NCBI GenBank assembly: GCA_945906015.1
Contig: CAMDQV010000029.1
Coordinates: forward strand, 1 to 13,055
Reading direction: 5' to 3'
Length of the DNA: 13,055 nucleotides
Source of the DNA: Pedobacter schmidteae
GTDB taxonomy: Bacteria; Bacteroidota; Bacteroidia; Sphingobacteriales; Sphingobacteriaceae
The position numbers and the translations under genes are program-made. Of the stretch, positions 1-8,213 are shown piece after piece; positions within the stretch are counted from its first letter, which is position 1; each line of letters opens with the position of its first letter. The notes under the pieces were generated by a model. It worked only from the letters and a program-made list of their open reading frames with translations, was not told the origin of the DNA and made no database searches.

Positions 1-1
1 G

Positions 2-1024
2 GAGACCTTTCTTGGCCGATCATTGATCCAATACAAAGATGAGATCAGACCAGATATTAGGGAGATGCTAGTTGCCCAGAAGATGCAGGCTAAGATCACT
101 GAAAATATTGAAGTTACTCCGCTTGAAATTAAGCGATATTTTGAAGCTATCCCAAAAGATAGTTTGCCTTTTTTTAATACTGAAGTAGAAATTGCAGAGA
201 TTATAGCTTATCCAAAGCTTAGCAAGGAAGAGAAGGAAATTTTTCATGATAAGGCCGAAGTACTGAGGTTGAGAATAAAAGGAGGAGAAGATTTTGCAAC
301 TCTTGCAAGCTTATATTCACAGGATCCAGGTTCAGCACGTGAAGGTGGTGATCTTGGTTTTATGGACAGAAGCAGTCTGGTTAAAGAATTTGCAGCTACG
401 GCCTTTAAACTTAAGCAGGGGGAGTTGTCTTCTGTTATTGAAACTGAATTTGGATTTCACGTTTTGCAGGTTATTGAACGACGTGGTGAGCAGGTTAATG
501 TGAGACATATCCTGATTAAAACAGAATACACACCGGCAAGTCTAGATCGTGCAAAGGCACATATTGATAGTATTCATACGGTATTAGCTGATAAAAAAAT
601 GGATTTCGGAGCAGCAGCATCGTTTTACTCTGATAATAAAGAAACCAAGTATAATGGTGGAATGATGCTGAATTCCGAAAATGTTCAGAGTCGCACAACT
701 TATATTCCTACTGATAAATTAGATCCTCAGATCTTCCTTACTGTTGACACGATGAAGGTTGGAAGTATCTCTAAACCATCTCCATTTACAGCTGCTGACG
801 GAAAAAAGGGTTATCGTATTTTAAGGCTTAAGTCAAAAACTGGTCCGCATAAGGCAAGCCTCGATCAGGATTTTCCAAAGATTAAGGAAGTAGCTTTTGA
901 GGATAAGAATAACAAAACGATCAGCGAATGGTTTGAAAAACGCAGAAAGATTACCTACATTAAAATAGACGCAGAATTTCAGACATGCCCTGAGCTGGCA
1001 GGCTGGACTACCGCAAAAAATTAA
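2..1024 (+). CDS. SurA-like peptidylprolyl cis-trans isomerase, two parvulin domains (5' end outside window)
   Basis: The reading frame is open to the left edge (first whole codon at position 2), so the N-terminus, including any signal peptide, is missing; a TTG at 23 is not the real start. Proteins of this family act in the periplasm as chaperones and prolyl isomerases for outer-membrane proteins. Two PpiC/parvulin-type units are visible. The first spans about nt 185-490, with GGDLGF at 344-361 and FGFHVLQV at 449-472. The second spans about nt 495-840, opening with VRHILIKT at 500-523 and carrying a weaker NGGMM equivalent. The end of the SurA N-terminal chaperone region precedes the first unit. 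Each unit keeps only part of the usual signature. The stop is 3 nt before the MoxR start, so the two are probably co-transcribed. Family assignment is firm; activity as isomerase versus pure chaperone is open. Confidence 0.9.
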   Translation, partial: ETFLGRSLIQYKDEIRPDIREMLVAQKMQAKITENIEVTPLEIKRYFEAIPKDSLPFFNTEVEIAEIIAYPKLSKEEKEIFHDKAEVLRLRIKGGEDFATLASLYSQDPGSAREGGDLGFMDRSSLVKEFAATAFKLKQGELSSVIETEFGFHVLQVIERRGEQVNVRHILIKTEYTPASLDRAKAHIDSIHTVLADKKMDFGAAASFYSDNKETKYNGGMMLNSENVQSRTTYIPTDKLDPQIFLTVDTMKVGSISKPSPFTAADGKKGYRILRLKSKTGPHKASLDQDFPKIKEVAFEDKNNKTISEWFEKRRKITYIKIDAEFQTCPELAGWTTAKN

Positions 1025-1027
1025 GAA

Positions 1028-1993
1028 ATGATTAGCTATAGTTCTGATGTAGAAGCCGTAGATGCATTGCATCTGTCATATAATAAGATCAGGGAGGAAA
1101 TTGCACAGGTTATCGTGGGTCAAGATGATGTGGTAAAATCAGTACTTATTTCTATCTTCAGTAACGGACATTGTTTACTAGTTGGTGTTCCAGGACTTGC
1201 AAAGACTCTTCTTGTTCAAACTGTTGCAGAGGTTCTGGATCTGAGCTATAATAGGATTCAGTTTACACCCGATTTGATGCCTTCTGATATTTTAGGATCA
1301 GAGATCCTGGGCGAGGATCGTACGTTTAAATTTATACTCGGACCGATCTTCTCAAATATTATTCTTGCCGATGAGATCAATAGAACACCACCAAAAACTC
1401 AGGCGGCCTTGCTGGAGGCTATGCAGGAGAAAGTTGTAACTGTTGGTGGTCAAACACATAAGCTACCTCAACCATTTTTTGTGCTGGCTACGCAAAATCC
1501 TATAGAACAGGAAGGTACTTATCCATTGCCTGAAGCGCAGCTAGATCGGTTTATGTTCAATGTTTTTCTTACCTATCCATCTTTTGAAGAAGAACTTCAG
1601 GTAGTTAGAAATACCACAGCGAACCGTAAAGTAGAACTTAAAAAAATAGTAAATGCTGCCGAGATTAGTTTCTTTCAGCAGCTAGTTAGAACTATACCTA
1701 TTGCGGATAATGTACTCGAATATGCAGTATCAATTGCCGCAAAAACTCGTCCCGGTACTACTAATGCCACTGATGAGGTGAATAAATTCTTAAGTTGGGG
1801 CGCAGGACCGAGGGCATCTCAGTTTTTAGTGCTGGGCGCAAAATGTCACGCAGCCATTTCTGGCAAATATTCTCCTGATAAGGAAGATGTACGTGCGGTT
1901 GCAGAATCTATTCTCAGACACCGTATTGTTCGAAATTATAAAGCTGAAGCCGAAGGTGTCAGTACAGAAATGATCATCAGCAATTTACTTTAA
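1028..1993 (+). CDS. MoxR-family AAA+ ATPase
   Basis: A 321-residue protein of normal MoxR length. Visible motifs: Walker A GVPGLAKT at residues 53-60, Walker B IILADEIN at 111-118, sensor 1 ATQNP at 154-158, the LDRF motif at 172-175, and the C-terminal lid motif WGAGPRAS at 257-264, typical of the MoxR/RavA branch. These ATPases are cytoplasmic chaperone-like enzymes that act on partner proteins, often with DUF58 and von Willebrand A-domain proteins encoded alongside. Here no such partner follows: the next gene (cysS) is on the opposite strand. The ATG lies 3 nt after the upstream SurA-like stop with no convincing Shine-Dalgarno site, so operon expression with that gene is likely. Its client cannot be named from sequence; the neighbour hints at envelope biogenesis. 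Confidence 0.93.
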   Translation: MISYSSDVEAVDALHLSYNKIREEIAQVIVGQDDVVKSVLISIFSNGHCLLVGVPGLAKTLLVQTVAEVLDLSYNRIQFTPDLMPSDILGSEILGEDRTFKFILGPIFSNIILADEINRTPPKTQAALLEAMQEKVVTVGGQTHKLPQPFFVLATQNPIEQEGTYPLPEAQLDRFMFNVFLTYPSFEEELQVVRNTTANRKVELKKIVNAAEISFFQQLVRTIPIADNVLEYAVSIAAKTRPGTTNATDEVNKFLSWGAGPRASQFLVLGAKCHAAISGKYSPDKEDVRAVAESILRHRIVRNYKAEAEGVSTEMIISNLL

Positions 1994-2124
1994 TCTATAC
2001 CCCCATTTGTTCCCCCGCTAACGGTAGATACTGGGTGGTTAGGTAATTTACTGTCGATTAAAAATCACTATTGAAGGTATGTATCGTCCAAAAAAAAATT
2101 ACAGGTTTTGGTTTAATCAGGTGT
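1994..2124. other. Convergent intergenic region, no gene
   Basis: This 131 nt spacer separates the 3' ends of the MoxR gene (+) and cysS (-). It has C-rich patches near 2000-2016 and a run of nine A at 2090-2098. Weak dyads exist, but none forms a convincing intrinsic terminator with a stable GC stem followed by a T run. Transcription from both sides must end here or run through; the mechanism is not visible. Confidence 0.6.
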
Positions 2125-3585
2125 TCAAGACTTATTCCAGGTAGTACCTTCTTTATTATCTTTTAGTTGAATACCTAAAGAACTTAAGCCAATTCTGATC
2201 TTATCAGAGGTAGCATAATCTTTATTTGTTTTCGCTTCGGTACGTAATCTGATGATGAAATCAAGTAGCTTATCCATATCATCGGTTTGGGTGCTTTCTT
2301 CTTTAAGTCCCAATACCTCAAAAACAAAATTGTTCATCAGCTTTTTAAGATCATCAATATCAGCCTTTGTTGCTGCAGTTTTACCATCATAGATACTATT
2401 GATCAGGTGAACGGCTTCGAATAGTTCGGCAATGAGCACTGGGCTGTTAAAGTCATCGTTCATGGCTGCGTAGCATCTGTCTGAAAGGCTTTTTAGATCG
2501 ATATCAGATTGCTCTGCAGGGCTTAATTTTTCAAGTAATAAATACGCATTCATCAGGCGCTTAAAGCCCTTGTCGGAGGCCTCTAATGCCTCATTAGAAA
2601 AATCTAATGTGCTTCTGTAATGTGCTTGTAGCATAAAGAAGCGTACAGACATAGGAGCAAAGCCTTGTGATAGCAGTTCATGCTCACCTGTAAATAATTG
2701 GTAAGGTAAAAAACCATTGCCTTTTGATTTTGACATCCTTGTACCATTCACTGTAAGCATATTGGTATGTATCCAGTATTTAGCCGGAATAACGTGATTG
2801 CAGGCTTGCGATTGAGCGATCTCATTGGTATGATGTGTTGCTGCAAGATCCATACCTCCTCCATGGATATCGAAATTATCACCAAGGTATTTACTGCTCA
2901 TTGCAGAACATTCAATATGCCAGCCAGGAAAACCCACTCCCCACGGTGATGGCCAGCGCATAATATGCTCAGGCTTTGCTTTGATCCAAAGTGCAAAATC
3001 AAGACGTCCTTTTTTTTCATTTTGTCCGCCAAGCTCTCTGGTATTTTCCAGCATCTCATCTAACTGCCTGTTAGTTAGTATGGTATAATTGAATTCTTTA
3101 CAATATTTTTCAACGTCAAAATAAACAGTACCATTTACTTCATACGCATATCCATTCTCAAGTATCTGCTTAACCATTTCGATCTGCTCAATGATATGAC
3201 CCGTAGCAGTAGGCTCAATATTAGGAGGTAGCGCATTAAAAAGCTTCATTATATCATGGAAACCCAGTGTATACTTTTGAACGATCTCCATCGGTTCGAG
3301 TTGCTCCAATCTGGCTTTTTTGGTAAACTTATCATCGCCCTCGTCCATATCACCCTCGAGGTGGCCTGCATCGGTGATATTTCGTACATATCTAACCTGA
3401 TATCCCAAATGCAACAAATAGCGGTAAATCAGGTCAAACGAGACAAAAGTGCGGCAATTTCCTAAATGTACATCGCTATACACAGTGGGGCCGCAAACAT
3501 ATAATCCAACCATTGGGGGATGAAGAGGCTCGAATTTTTCTTTTGTTCTCGAAAGGGTATTATAAATAACCAGATTACTATCCAT
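2125..3585 (-). CDS. cysS: Cysteinyl-tRNA synthetase
   Basis: A 486-residue class I aminoacyl-tRNA synthetase that charges tRNA-Cys in the cytoplasm. The HIGH-type motif is HLGN at residues 40-43 and the KMSKS-type motif is MSKSK at 284-288. Predicted zinc ligands are C31, C226 (GWHIECS), H251 and E255 (in HHTNE). The last three keep the spacing of the E. coli enzyme (C209, H234, E238) exactly, so the active site looks intact. The C-terminal helical anticodon-binding region is present and the length is normal. The ATG start matches the family N-terminus. It lies 50 nt after the EEP gene on the same strand; it may be read from that operon or from a promoter candidate directly in front of its ATG. 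Confidence 0.98.
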   Translation of the reverse strand: MDSNLVIYNTLSRTKEKFEPLHPPMVGLYVCGPTVYSDVHLGNCRTFVSFDLIYRYLLHLGYQVRYVRNITDAGHLEGDMDEGDDKFTKKARLEQLEPMEIVQKYTLGFHDIMKLFNALPPNIEPTATGHIIEQIEMVKQILENGYAYEVNGTVYFDVEKYCKEFNYTILTNRQLDEMLENTRELGGQNEKKGRLDFALWIKAKPEHIMRWPSPWGVGFPGWHIECSAMSSKYLGDNFDIHGGGMDLAATHHTNEIAQSQACNHVIPAKYWIHTNMLTVNGTRMSKSKGNGFLPYQLFTGEHELLSQGFAPMSVRFFMLQAHYRSTLDFSNEALEASDKGFKRLMNAYLLLEKLSPAEQSDIDLKSLSDRCYAAMNDDFNSPVLIAELFEAVHLINSIYDGKTAATKADIDDLKKLMNNFVFEVLGLKEESTQTDDMDKLLDFIIRLRTEAKTNKDYATSDKIRIGLSSLGIQLKDNKEGTTWNKS

Positions 3586-3589
3586 AGTG

Positions 3590-3597
3590 CAAATTTA
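3590..3597 (-). promoter_or_regulatory. Candidate -7 promoter element for cysS
   Basis: On the minus strand this reads TAAATTTG, a full match to the Bacteroidota -7 consensus TAnnTTTG. It ends only 4 nt before the cysS ATG, so transcription would begin at or very near the start codon and give an almost leaderless mRNA. No clear -33 TTG is seen at the expected distance. The motif is short and AT-rich, so chance is possible. Confidence 0.3.
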
Positions 3598-3635
3598 AAA
3601 ATTGGAAATCGATTTTTCGGGGATATTGACTACTT

Positions 3636-4760
3636 TTATTTTAATTCCAGATCGGTTCGAACTGGATAGTGATCTGATAGTTTTTTATTGATGATGAGGT
3701 AATTTTTTACAGTAAACTCAGGCGAAGTGAAGATATAATCTATCTGAAAGTTCGGAAATGCCCCGTTATAAGTTACTCCAAATCCGCTACCCATCTCTCT
3801 GAAACTATTATTCATACCCCTTGAAATTGTTTTTACAGTATAAGATATCGGTGTATCATTAAAATCGCCAGCAATTAGGTACGGATGAGGGCTCTTTTCA
3901 GTTTCTTCTTTCAACAATCTTGCCTGATTCCCGCGCTTCATAAATGCCCTTTTTAATCTGTTTCCAATCTTTTTAGAGGATTCTACATCGGTCTCTATTT
4001 CACTTTTTACCTTCTTTAGGTATCGGTAATCTTCAGGCTGAAAACTTATAGACTGGAAATGTACGTTATAAACTCTGAAAGTTTTATCGCCTTTCTGGAT
4101 GTCAGCATAAACAGCTTCATTCCAGTTCATTTTTTTGGCAAATTGAATATTCCCTTTATTGACAATAGGGAATTTTGAAAATATGGCCATTCCAATAGCT
4201 TCATAACCATTATCTGTAGAAGGTTTGAAGTAATAGTGTTCGGTTTCAAGGATCTGAAGAATCAGTTTTCTGAAATTATATTCGCCTCTTTTTCTACTAA
4301 AGAATTCCTGAAAACAAATAACATCAGGTTGTTCATTCCGGATAATATTGAGAATCTGCTCCTTGGTGAATTTATCATTTTTATCTCCAAATTGCTTGAA
4401 ATTATGTACGTTATAGGTCATTACTCTTATGAAACTATCCGATGATTTAGGTACCATAATCGCTGTGCTTTCCCTGAATCCTATGTAATTCTGGATGATG
4501 CTTAAGCCTGCAAGTATTGTTATTCCCGATAGGAGAGCAAATTTAGGCATACGGATAAGCCAATAGATTATGAAAAGAATGTTTATCGCTAATATTGCTG
4601 GGTAAGCAAGGCCAAAAAAGGAAAAGACCCAAAATTTTTCAGGGTCAATAAAAGATGCCAAATAGCTTAATAAAAGAGCACAGATAGCAAAAATATTCAT
4701 TGTGAGAATGAACTTGCTGAAGATATGGATGCCTGGTCTTTTTATTTTGCGGCGGTTCAT
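3636..4760 (-). CDS. Membrane-anchored endonuclease/exonuclease/phosphatase (EEP) family protein
   Basis: A 374-residue protein with three hydrophobic segments near residues 15-37, 44-70 and 75-92, followed by a complete EEP fold from about 110. Catalytic motifs are in family order: TYNVHN with N117, CFQEFF with E152, YNVHFQ with H234, AGDFND with D299 and N301, DYIFTS with D341, and SDHYP with D363/H364. The family hydrolyses phosphodiester or phosphomonoester bonds with a divalent metal; substrates range from DNA to phospholipids and inositol phosphates. The soluble domain follows the third segment, and its side of the membrane is not settled by sequence. Its ATG shares one base with the stop of rhomboid B (TAATG), which suggests translational coupling. 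All catalytic residues are present, so it is probably active; the substrate is unknown. Confidence 0.9.
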   Translation of the reverse strand: MNRRKIKRPGIHIFSKFILTMNIFAICALLLSYLASFIDPEKFWVFSFFGLAYPAILAINILFIIYWLIRMPKFALLSGITILAGLSIIQNYIGFRESTAIMVPKSSDSFIRVMTYNVHNFKQFGDKNDKFTKEQILNIIRNEQPDVICFQEFFSRKRGEYNFRKLILQILETEHYYFKPSTDNGYEAIGMAIFSKFPIVNKGNIQFAKKMNWNEAVYADIQKGDKTFRVYNVHFQSISFQPEDYRYLKKVKSEIETDVESSKKIGNRLKRAFMKRGNQARLLKEETEKSPHPYLIAGDFNDTPISYTVKTISRGMNNSFREMGSGFGVTYNGAFPNFQIDYIFTSPEFTVKNYLIINKKLSDHYPVRTDLELK

Positions 4761-5611
4761 TATTTTTTACTGGCTTTGAAAAGTTGTTCCTTTTCTGTTT
4801 TACTTAGGCTGTCATAACCTGATTGTGAAATCTTATCCAAGATGCTGTCTATCGTATCCTGATCTGTGAAATTATTCTTTACGGTTTTGCTTCCAGTACT
4901 TCTAACAACTTTTAATGTTGAACGTTTAGTCAAGATGCTGCTGAGGTCATTGCCATTTTGAAGCTGCTTAATGAAAATGAAGCCCATTATAGCACCACCG
5001 ATATGGGCAATACTTCCACCCGGATTTCTGCCGCCCATACTAATTATGTCAAGTACAAAATAGCCTAATGCCAAATATTTTAAACGTACAGTACCAAAAA
5101 GCAGCAAGCGTATAGTGAAATCAGGAACCAGTGTTGCAGTGGCTATCACTAGCGCCATCACACTTGCTGATGATCCAAGAAGTATGGAGTTTAGTGCATT
5201 ATTCTCAAACACAGGGATAGTGCTATATGCCAGAACGTAGAGTAAAGCACCAAGCACACCGCCTGAAAAATAAACGAAGATGAACTGACGTTTATTCAAA
5301 AAATCCATGAAAATCTGCCCCATCCAATACATCCAGAGCATATTAAACAAAAGATGGAAAAAATCGCGCTGCACGAACATATAGGTGATAATGGTCCAGA
5401 ATTTAAGTGGTACATCTGCGTAGTAGGCTGGTACCGATACCTGCCTTGTAAGCCAGTCGGCACCTGAAGTTTGACTGCCAAACAAGTACTCGCCCAGCGC
5501 AAAAAGATTGATGGCAAGAAAAACCAGAATATTGATTCCGATAAAGAGGAACAGCGGATTCCCTGATCGGAATGCTTTATTAAATAATTCACTGAATATT
5601 GATCTATTCAT
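4760..5611 (-). CDS. Rhomboid-family intramembrane serine protease B, with C-terminal cytosolic tail
   Basis: A 283-residue polytopic membrane protein. The rhomboid signature is present: HLLFN with H86 and N90, the nucleophile motif GSSA with S148, and AHIGGAIMG with catalytic H203. The motif is GSSA where the canonical form is GxSG, a replacement I recall from other Bacteroidota rhomboids. After the last membrane segment (about residue 215) comes a polar tail ending in a short helical motif, ILDKISQSGYDSLS through KEQLF, known from Bacteroidota rhomboids and probably cytosolic. I chose the ATG at 5611, which overlaps the upstream rhomboid stop by 8 nt (ATGAATAG). An in-frame GTG at 5623 would add four residues but is less likely. 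The stop overlaps the EEP start. The substrate is unknown. Confidence 0.92.
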   Translation of the reverse strand: MNRSIFSELFNKAFRSGNPLFLFIGINILVFLAINLFALGEYLFGSQTSGADWLTRQVSVPAYYADVPLKFWTIITYMFVQRDFFHLLFNMLWMYWMGQIFMDFLNKRQFIFVYFSGGVLGALLYVLAYSTIPVFENNALNSILLGSSASVMALVIATATLVPDFTIRLLLFGTVRLKYLALGYFVLDIISMGGRNPGGSIAHIGGAIMGFIFIKQLQNGNDLSSILTKRSTLKVVRSTGSKTVKNNFTDQDTIDSILDKISQSGYDSLSKTEKEQLFKASKK

Positions 5612-6341
5612 AAAAATTGTCACGGCGTTTTAAATGCCATAATCTAATTAAAATAAAACCAAATAATGCTCCTCCCAGATGTGCAAAGTGTGCAACAGAA
5701 TCGCCCGAAAATTGTTTTACGCCCAGGAATAACTCAAGTATAACATAAATTGGTATAATATATTTTGCTTTTATAGGTACTGGGATGAACATGATGAACA
5801 ACTCTGCATTCGGAAACAGCATTCCAAAGGCGATCAATAAGCCAAAAATCGCTCCAGATGCACCCACCATTGGCGTGAGATAAATACCCAAAAGAGTTGA
5901 TGCCTGATCCTGACTCATCAGCTCGGGATTAAAAGAGATGGTCCTTTTAAACGAATCGATCATAAACGAACCATTATTTACGGCGCTTCCTGTGATGCTA
6001 TAAACTTCAAAGCCCTGTACCAACAGCTGCAGTGCCAATGCTCCCAATCCGGTGATTAGATAAAAGTTAAGGAAGCGTTTGGATCCCATAATATACTCCA
6101 ATGACGATCCAAAAGTATACAAGGCAAACATGTTGAACATGATATGAAACAGTGAAGAATAATCATGCATGAACATATAGGTGATCACCTGCCAGATCCT
6201 GAAATTAGGCCCATCAAAATAATGTACTCCCAATACCTGAGTCATCAACGGACCGCCAAACATCAGCGTTGCCACATAGAAAATGATATTGATGATGAGC
6301 AGATTTTTAACTACTATAGGAATATTTGCGAATGGGGTCAT
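5604..6341 (-). CDS. Rhomboid-family intramembrane serine protease A
   Basis: A 245-residue integral membrane protease with all canonical catalytic features: HIMFN with H66 and N70, GASG at 160-163 with nucleophile S162, and AHLGGALFG with general base H221. At least six hydrophobic segments are visible. Rhomboids cut transmembrane substrates within the bilayer. Between the segment ending near residue 110 and the serine-bearing segment lies a polar stretch of about 40 residues (112-150), longer than the matching loop of E. coli GlpG. The gene begins 18 nt after the mutL stop and overlaps rhomboid B by 8 nt, so it sits inside a tight operon. It differs from rhomboid B in the serine motif and in lacking a C-terminal tail, so the two probably have separate substrates. 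Confidence 0.95.
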   Translation of the reverse strand: MTPFANIPIVVKNLLIINIIFYVATLMFGGPLMTQVLGVHYFDGPNFRIWQVITYMFMHDYSSLFHIMFNMFALYTFGSSLEYIMGSKRFLNFYLITGLGALALQLLVQGFEVYSITGSAVNNGSFMIDSFKRTISFNPELMSQDQASTLLGIYLTPMVGASGAIFGLLIAFGMLFPNAELFIMFIPVPIKAKYIIPIYVILELFLGVKQFSGDSVAHFAHLGGALFGFILIRLWHLKRRDNFYE

Positions 6342-6359
6342 AGCTAAATGTAAATAGTA

Positions 6360-8213
6360 TTATTTTTCAAATCGTTGTACTAATTCTTCTAGAGTAAATG
6401 TACTGATTACTGGCTTTCCACTAAGGGATGTATTTGGCATTTCACAGGCAAATAATTCATCGATCAGCAGATTCATCTCTTCTGAGGAGAGTATTTGCCC
6501 TGATTTGATCGAAGTATTACGTGCAAGTGCCCGTGCCAGGCTGTCTCGCTTATTGAGTTTTAATGCACTTTGGTTATTCTTAAACCCTTCTAAAAGATGT
6601 TCCAGGATTTCAAGCTCACTTATATTTTTTCCAATATCTGCCGGTACTCCCTCAATGATCATCGTGTTTTTTCCAAATTCACGTATTTGAAAGCCAAGGG
6701 ATTGAATGTCTGTAAGAAGTTCTTTGACTAGCTCAAAATCTACTGCATTAAGGGTTATTGTTTGCGGAAATAAACTCTGCTGACTGGCACCCTGTCTGCT
6801 TTCGAGGTGCTCCAAGAAACGCTCAAACAGAATTCGTTCATGGGCTGCTTGCTGGTCTATTAGCATGAAACCAGACTTGATCTGAGAAATGATGAACCGA
6901 TTATGAAGCTGAAATAGCTGTTTCCCAATACTCTTGAATACCTGGTTTCCAATCTCAAACTGTCGATTCACGTCAAGCTCCAGCCCATTTTGTTGTGCTT
7001 CGGGCTGAACAATTTCGTATAATGAACCCCAGTTTTTTGTAAGGGTCTGTCTTTCTTCCTGACTATTTCTTAGAAAAGGGATTTCCCGTTCCTTTTTTTC
7101 TGAGCTGAAAGGATTGAAATCAGGATTAAATGCAATAGCAGGAGGCACAATGTCTTCAAATGCTTTTGGACTGATCATCTGGCTGAAGCCGGTTTCCTGA
7201 TTAAAATCTAGTGTCGGACTAATATTATACCTTCCAAGAGATCGTTTTACCGCTGATCGTATAATAGCATAAATCGATTTTTCGTCCTGGTACTTGATCT
7301 CCGTTTTTGTTGGATGCACATTTATATCGATCTGAGATGGATCAATCTCAATAAAAAGAACGTAAAGTGGATAGCTGTCGGCGCTTAATACCTCTTGAAA
7401 GGCATTCATGACGGCATGGTTAAGGTAAGGGTCTTTTATAAAGCGATTATTGACAAAGAAGAACTGCTCGCCCCGCGTTTTTTTTGCGAACTCAGGCTTA
7501 CCAATATATCCTTTCAGTTCAATGATGGAAGTTGTTTCTTCAACCGGCACTAATTTCTGGTTATAGGCATTACCAAAAAGATGGGTAATCCGCTGCCTCA
7601 AACTTCCCTTTGGCAAATGAAATACTTCAATCGCATCTTGGTGCAGGGTAAAAAATATATCCGGATTAGCCAGTGCAACACGCTGGAACTCATCATTGAG
7701 GTGACGCATTTCAACCGGATTCCCTTTCAGGAAATTACGGCGTGCCGGGGTATTATAAAAAAGATTTTTAACACTTATGCTTGTCCCGGGCATGGTAGAA
7801 ACGGGCTCTTGACTGATGATCTCTGATCCTTCGATGCAGACAAAGGTTCCCAATTCATCTTCAAGGCGCCGTGTTTTTAACTCAACCTGTGCAATGGCAG
7901 CGATTGAGGCCATTGCTTCTCCCCTGAAACCCATGGTACGTATAGCAAATAGGTCTTCGGCTTTACGAATTTTAGAAGTAGCATGACGTTCAAAGCACAT
8001 GCGTGCATCTGTCGGGCTCATCCCACAGCCATTATCAATAACCTGAATAAGAGATTTTCCGGCATCCTTGATCAATATCTGGATCTTATCAGCACCTGAA
8101 TCAATGGCATTTTCAATAAGTTCTTTTAGTGCCGAGGCTGGCCTTTGCACCACTTCTCCTGCTGCAATCTGATTGGCGACCGAATCGGGTAAAAGCTTGA
8201 TGATATCAGTCAA
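6360..8213 (-). CDS. mutL: DNA mismatch repair protein MutL
   Basis: A 617-residue MutL of normal length. The GHKL ATPase half is intact: NQIAAGEVV at 14-22, E31 and N35 in KELIENAIDSG (matching E. coli E29 and N33), DNGCGM with D60, ATSKI at 78-82, GFRGEA at 95-100 and DINVHPTK near 296-303. MutL couples mismatch recognition by MutS to strand incision. The C-terminal dimerisation domain begins near 425 and has DQQAAHERILFE at 453-464, resembling the nuclease motif DQHA(X)2E(X)4E with His changed to Gln. The CPHGRP-type motif is reduced to CEMP..SGKP. The start is TTG at 8213: an in-frame TGA lies three codons upstream, no ATG occurs before residue 65, and the family N-terminus begins here. 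An ATT one codon earlier is a less likely start. First gene of the mutL-rhomboid-rhomboid-EEP cluster. Confidence 0.98.
   Translation of the reverse strand: MTDIIKLLPDSVANQIAAGEVVQRPASALKELIENAIDSGADKIQILIKDAGKSLIQVIDNGCGMSPTDARMCFERHATSKIRKAEDLFAIRTMGFRGEAMASIAAIAQVELKTRRLEDELGTFVCIEGSEIISQEPVSTMPGTSISVKNLFYNTPARRNFLKGNPVEMRHLNDEFQRVALANPDIFFTLHQDAIEVFHLPKGSLRQRITHLFGNAYNQKLVPVEETTSIIELKGYIGKPEFAKKTRGEQFFFVNNRFIKDPYLNHAVMNAFQEVLSADSYPLYVLFIEIDPSQIDINVHPTKTEIKYQDEKSIYAIIRSAVKRSLGRYNISPTLDFNQETGFSQMISPKAFEDIVPPAIAFNPDFNPFSSEKKEREIPFLRNSQEERQTLTKNWGSLYEIVQPEAQQNGLELDVNRQFEIGNQVFKSIGKQLFQLHNRFIISQIKSGFMLIDQQAAHERILFERFLEHLESRQGASQQSLFPQTITLNAVDFELVKELLTDIQSLGFQIREFGKNTMIIEGVPADIGKNISELEILEHLLEGFKNNQSALKLNKRDSLARALARNTSIKSGQILSSEEMNLLIDELFACEMPNTSLSGKPVISTFTLEELVQRFEK

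Noticed and set aside
2018..2042. CTAAC...GTTAG dyad after the MoxR gene
   Set aside because: Five pairs with a 15 nt loop and no T run after it; too weak for a terminator call.
2088..2111. Inverted repeat CCAAAA...TTTTGG downstream of cysS with a T run on the minus strand
   Set aside because: The stem is only 6 bp and mostly A-T, and the T run forms part of the stem and loop rather than following it, so it does not fit an intrinsic terminator.
5296..5592. 98-residue minus-strand frame inside rhomboid B
   Set aside because: It lies wholly within a well-supported rhomboid gene in another frame; its composition is that of a shadow frame.
5611..5623. GTG at 5623 as start of rhomboid B
   Set aside because: The ATG at 5611 overlaps the upstream stop in a common coupling arrangement, and the extra four residues add nothing recognisable.
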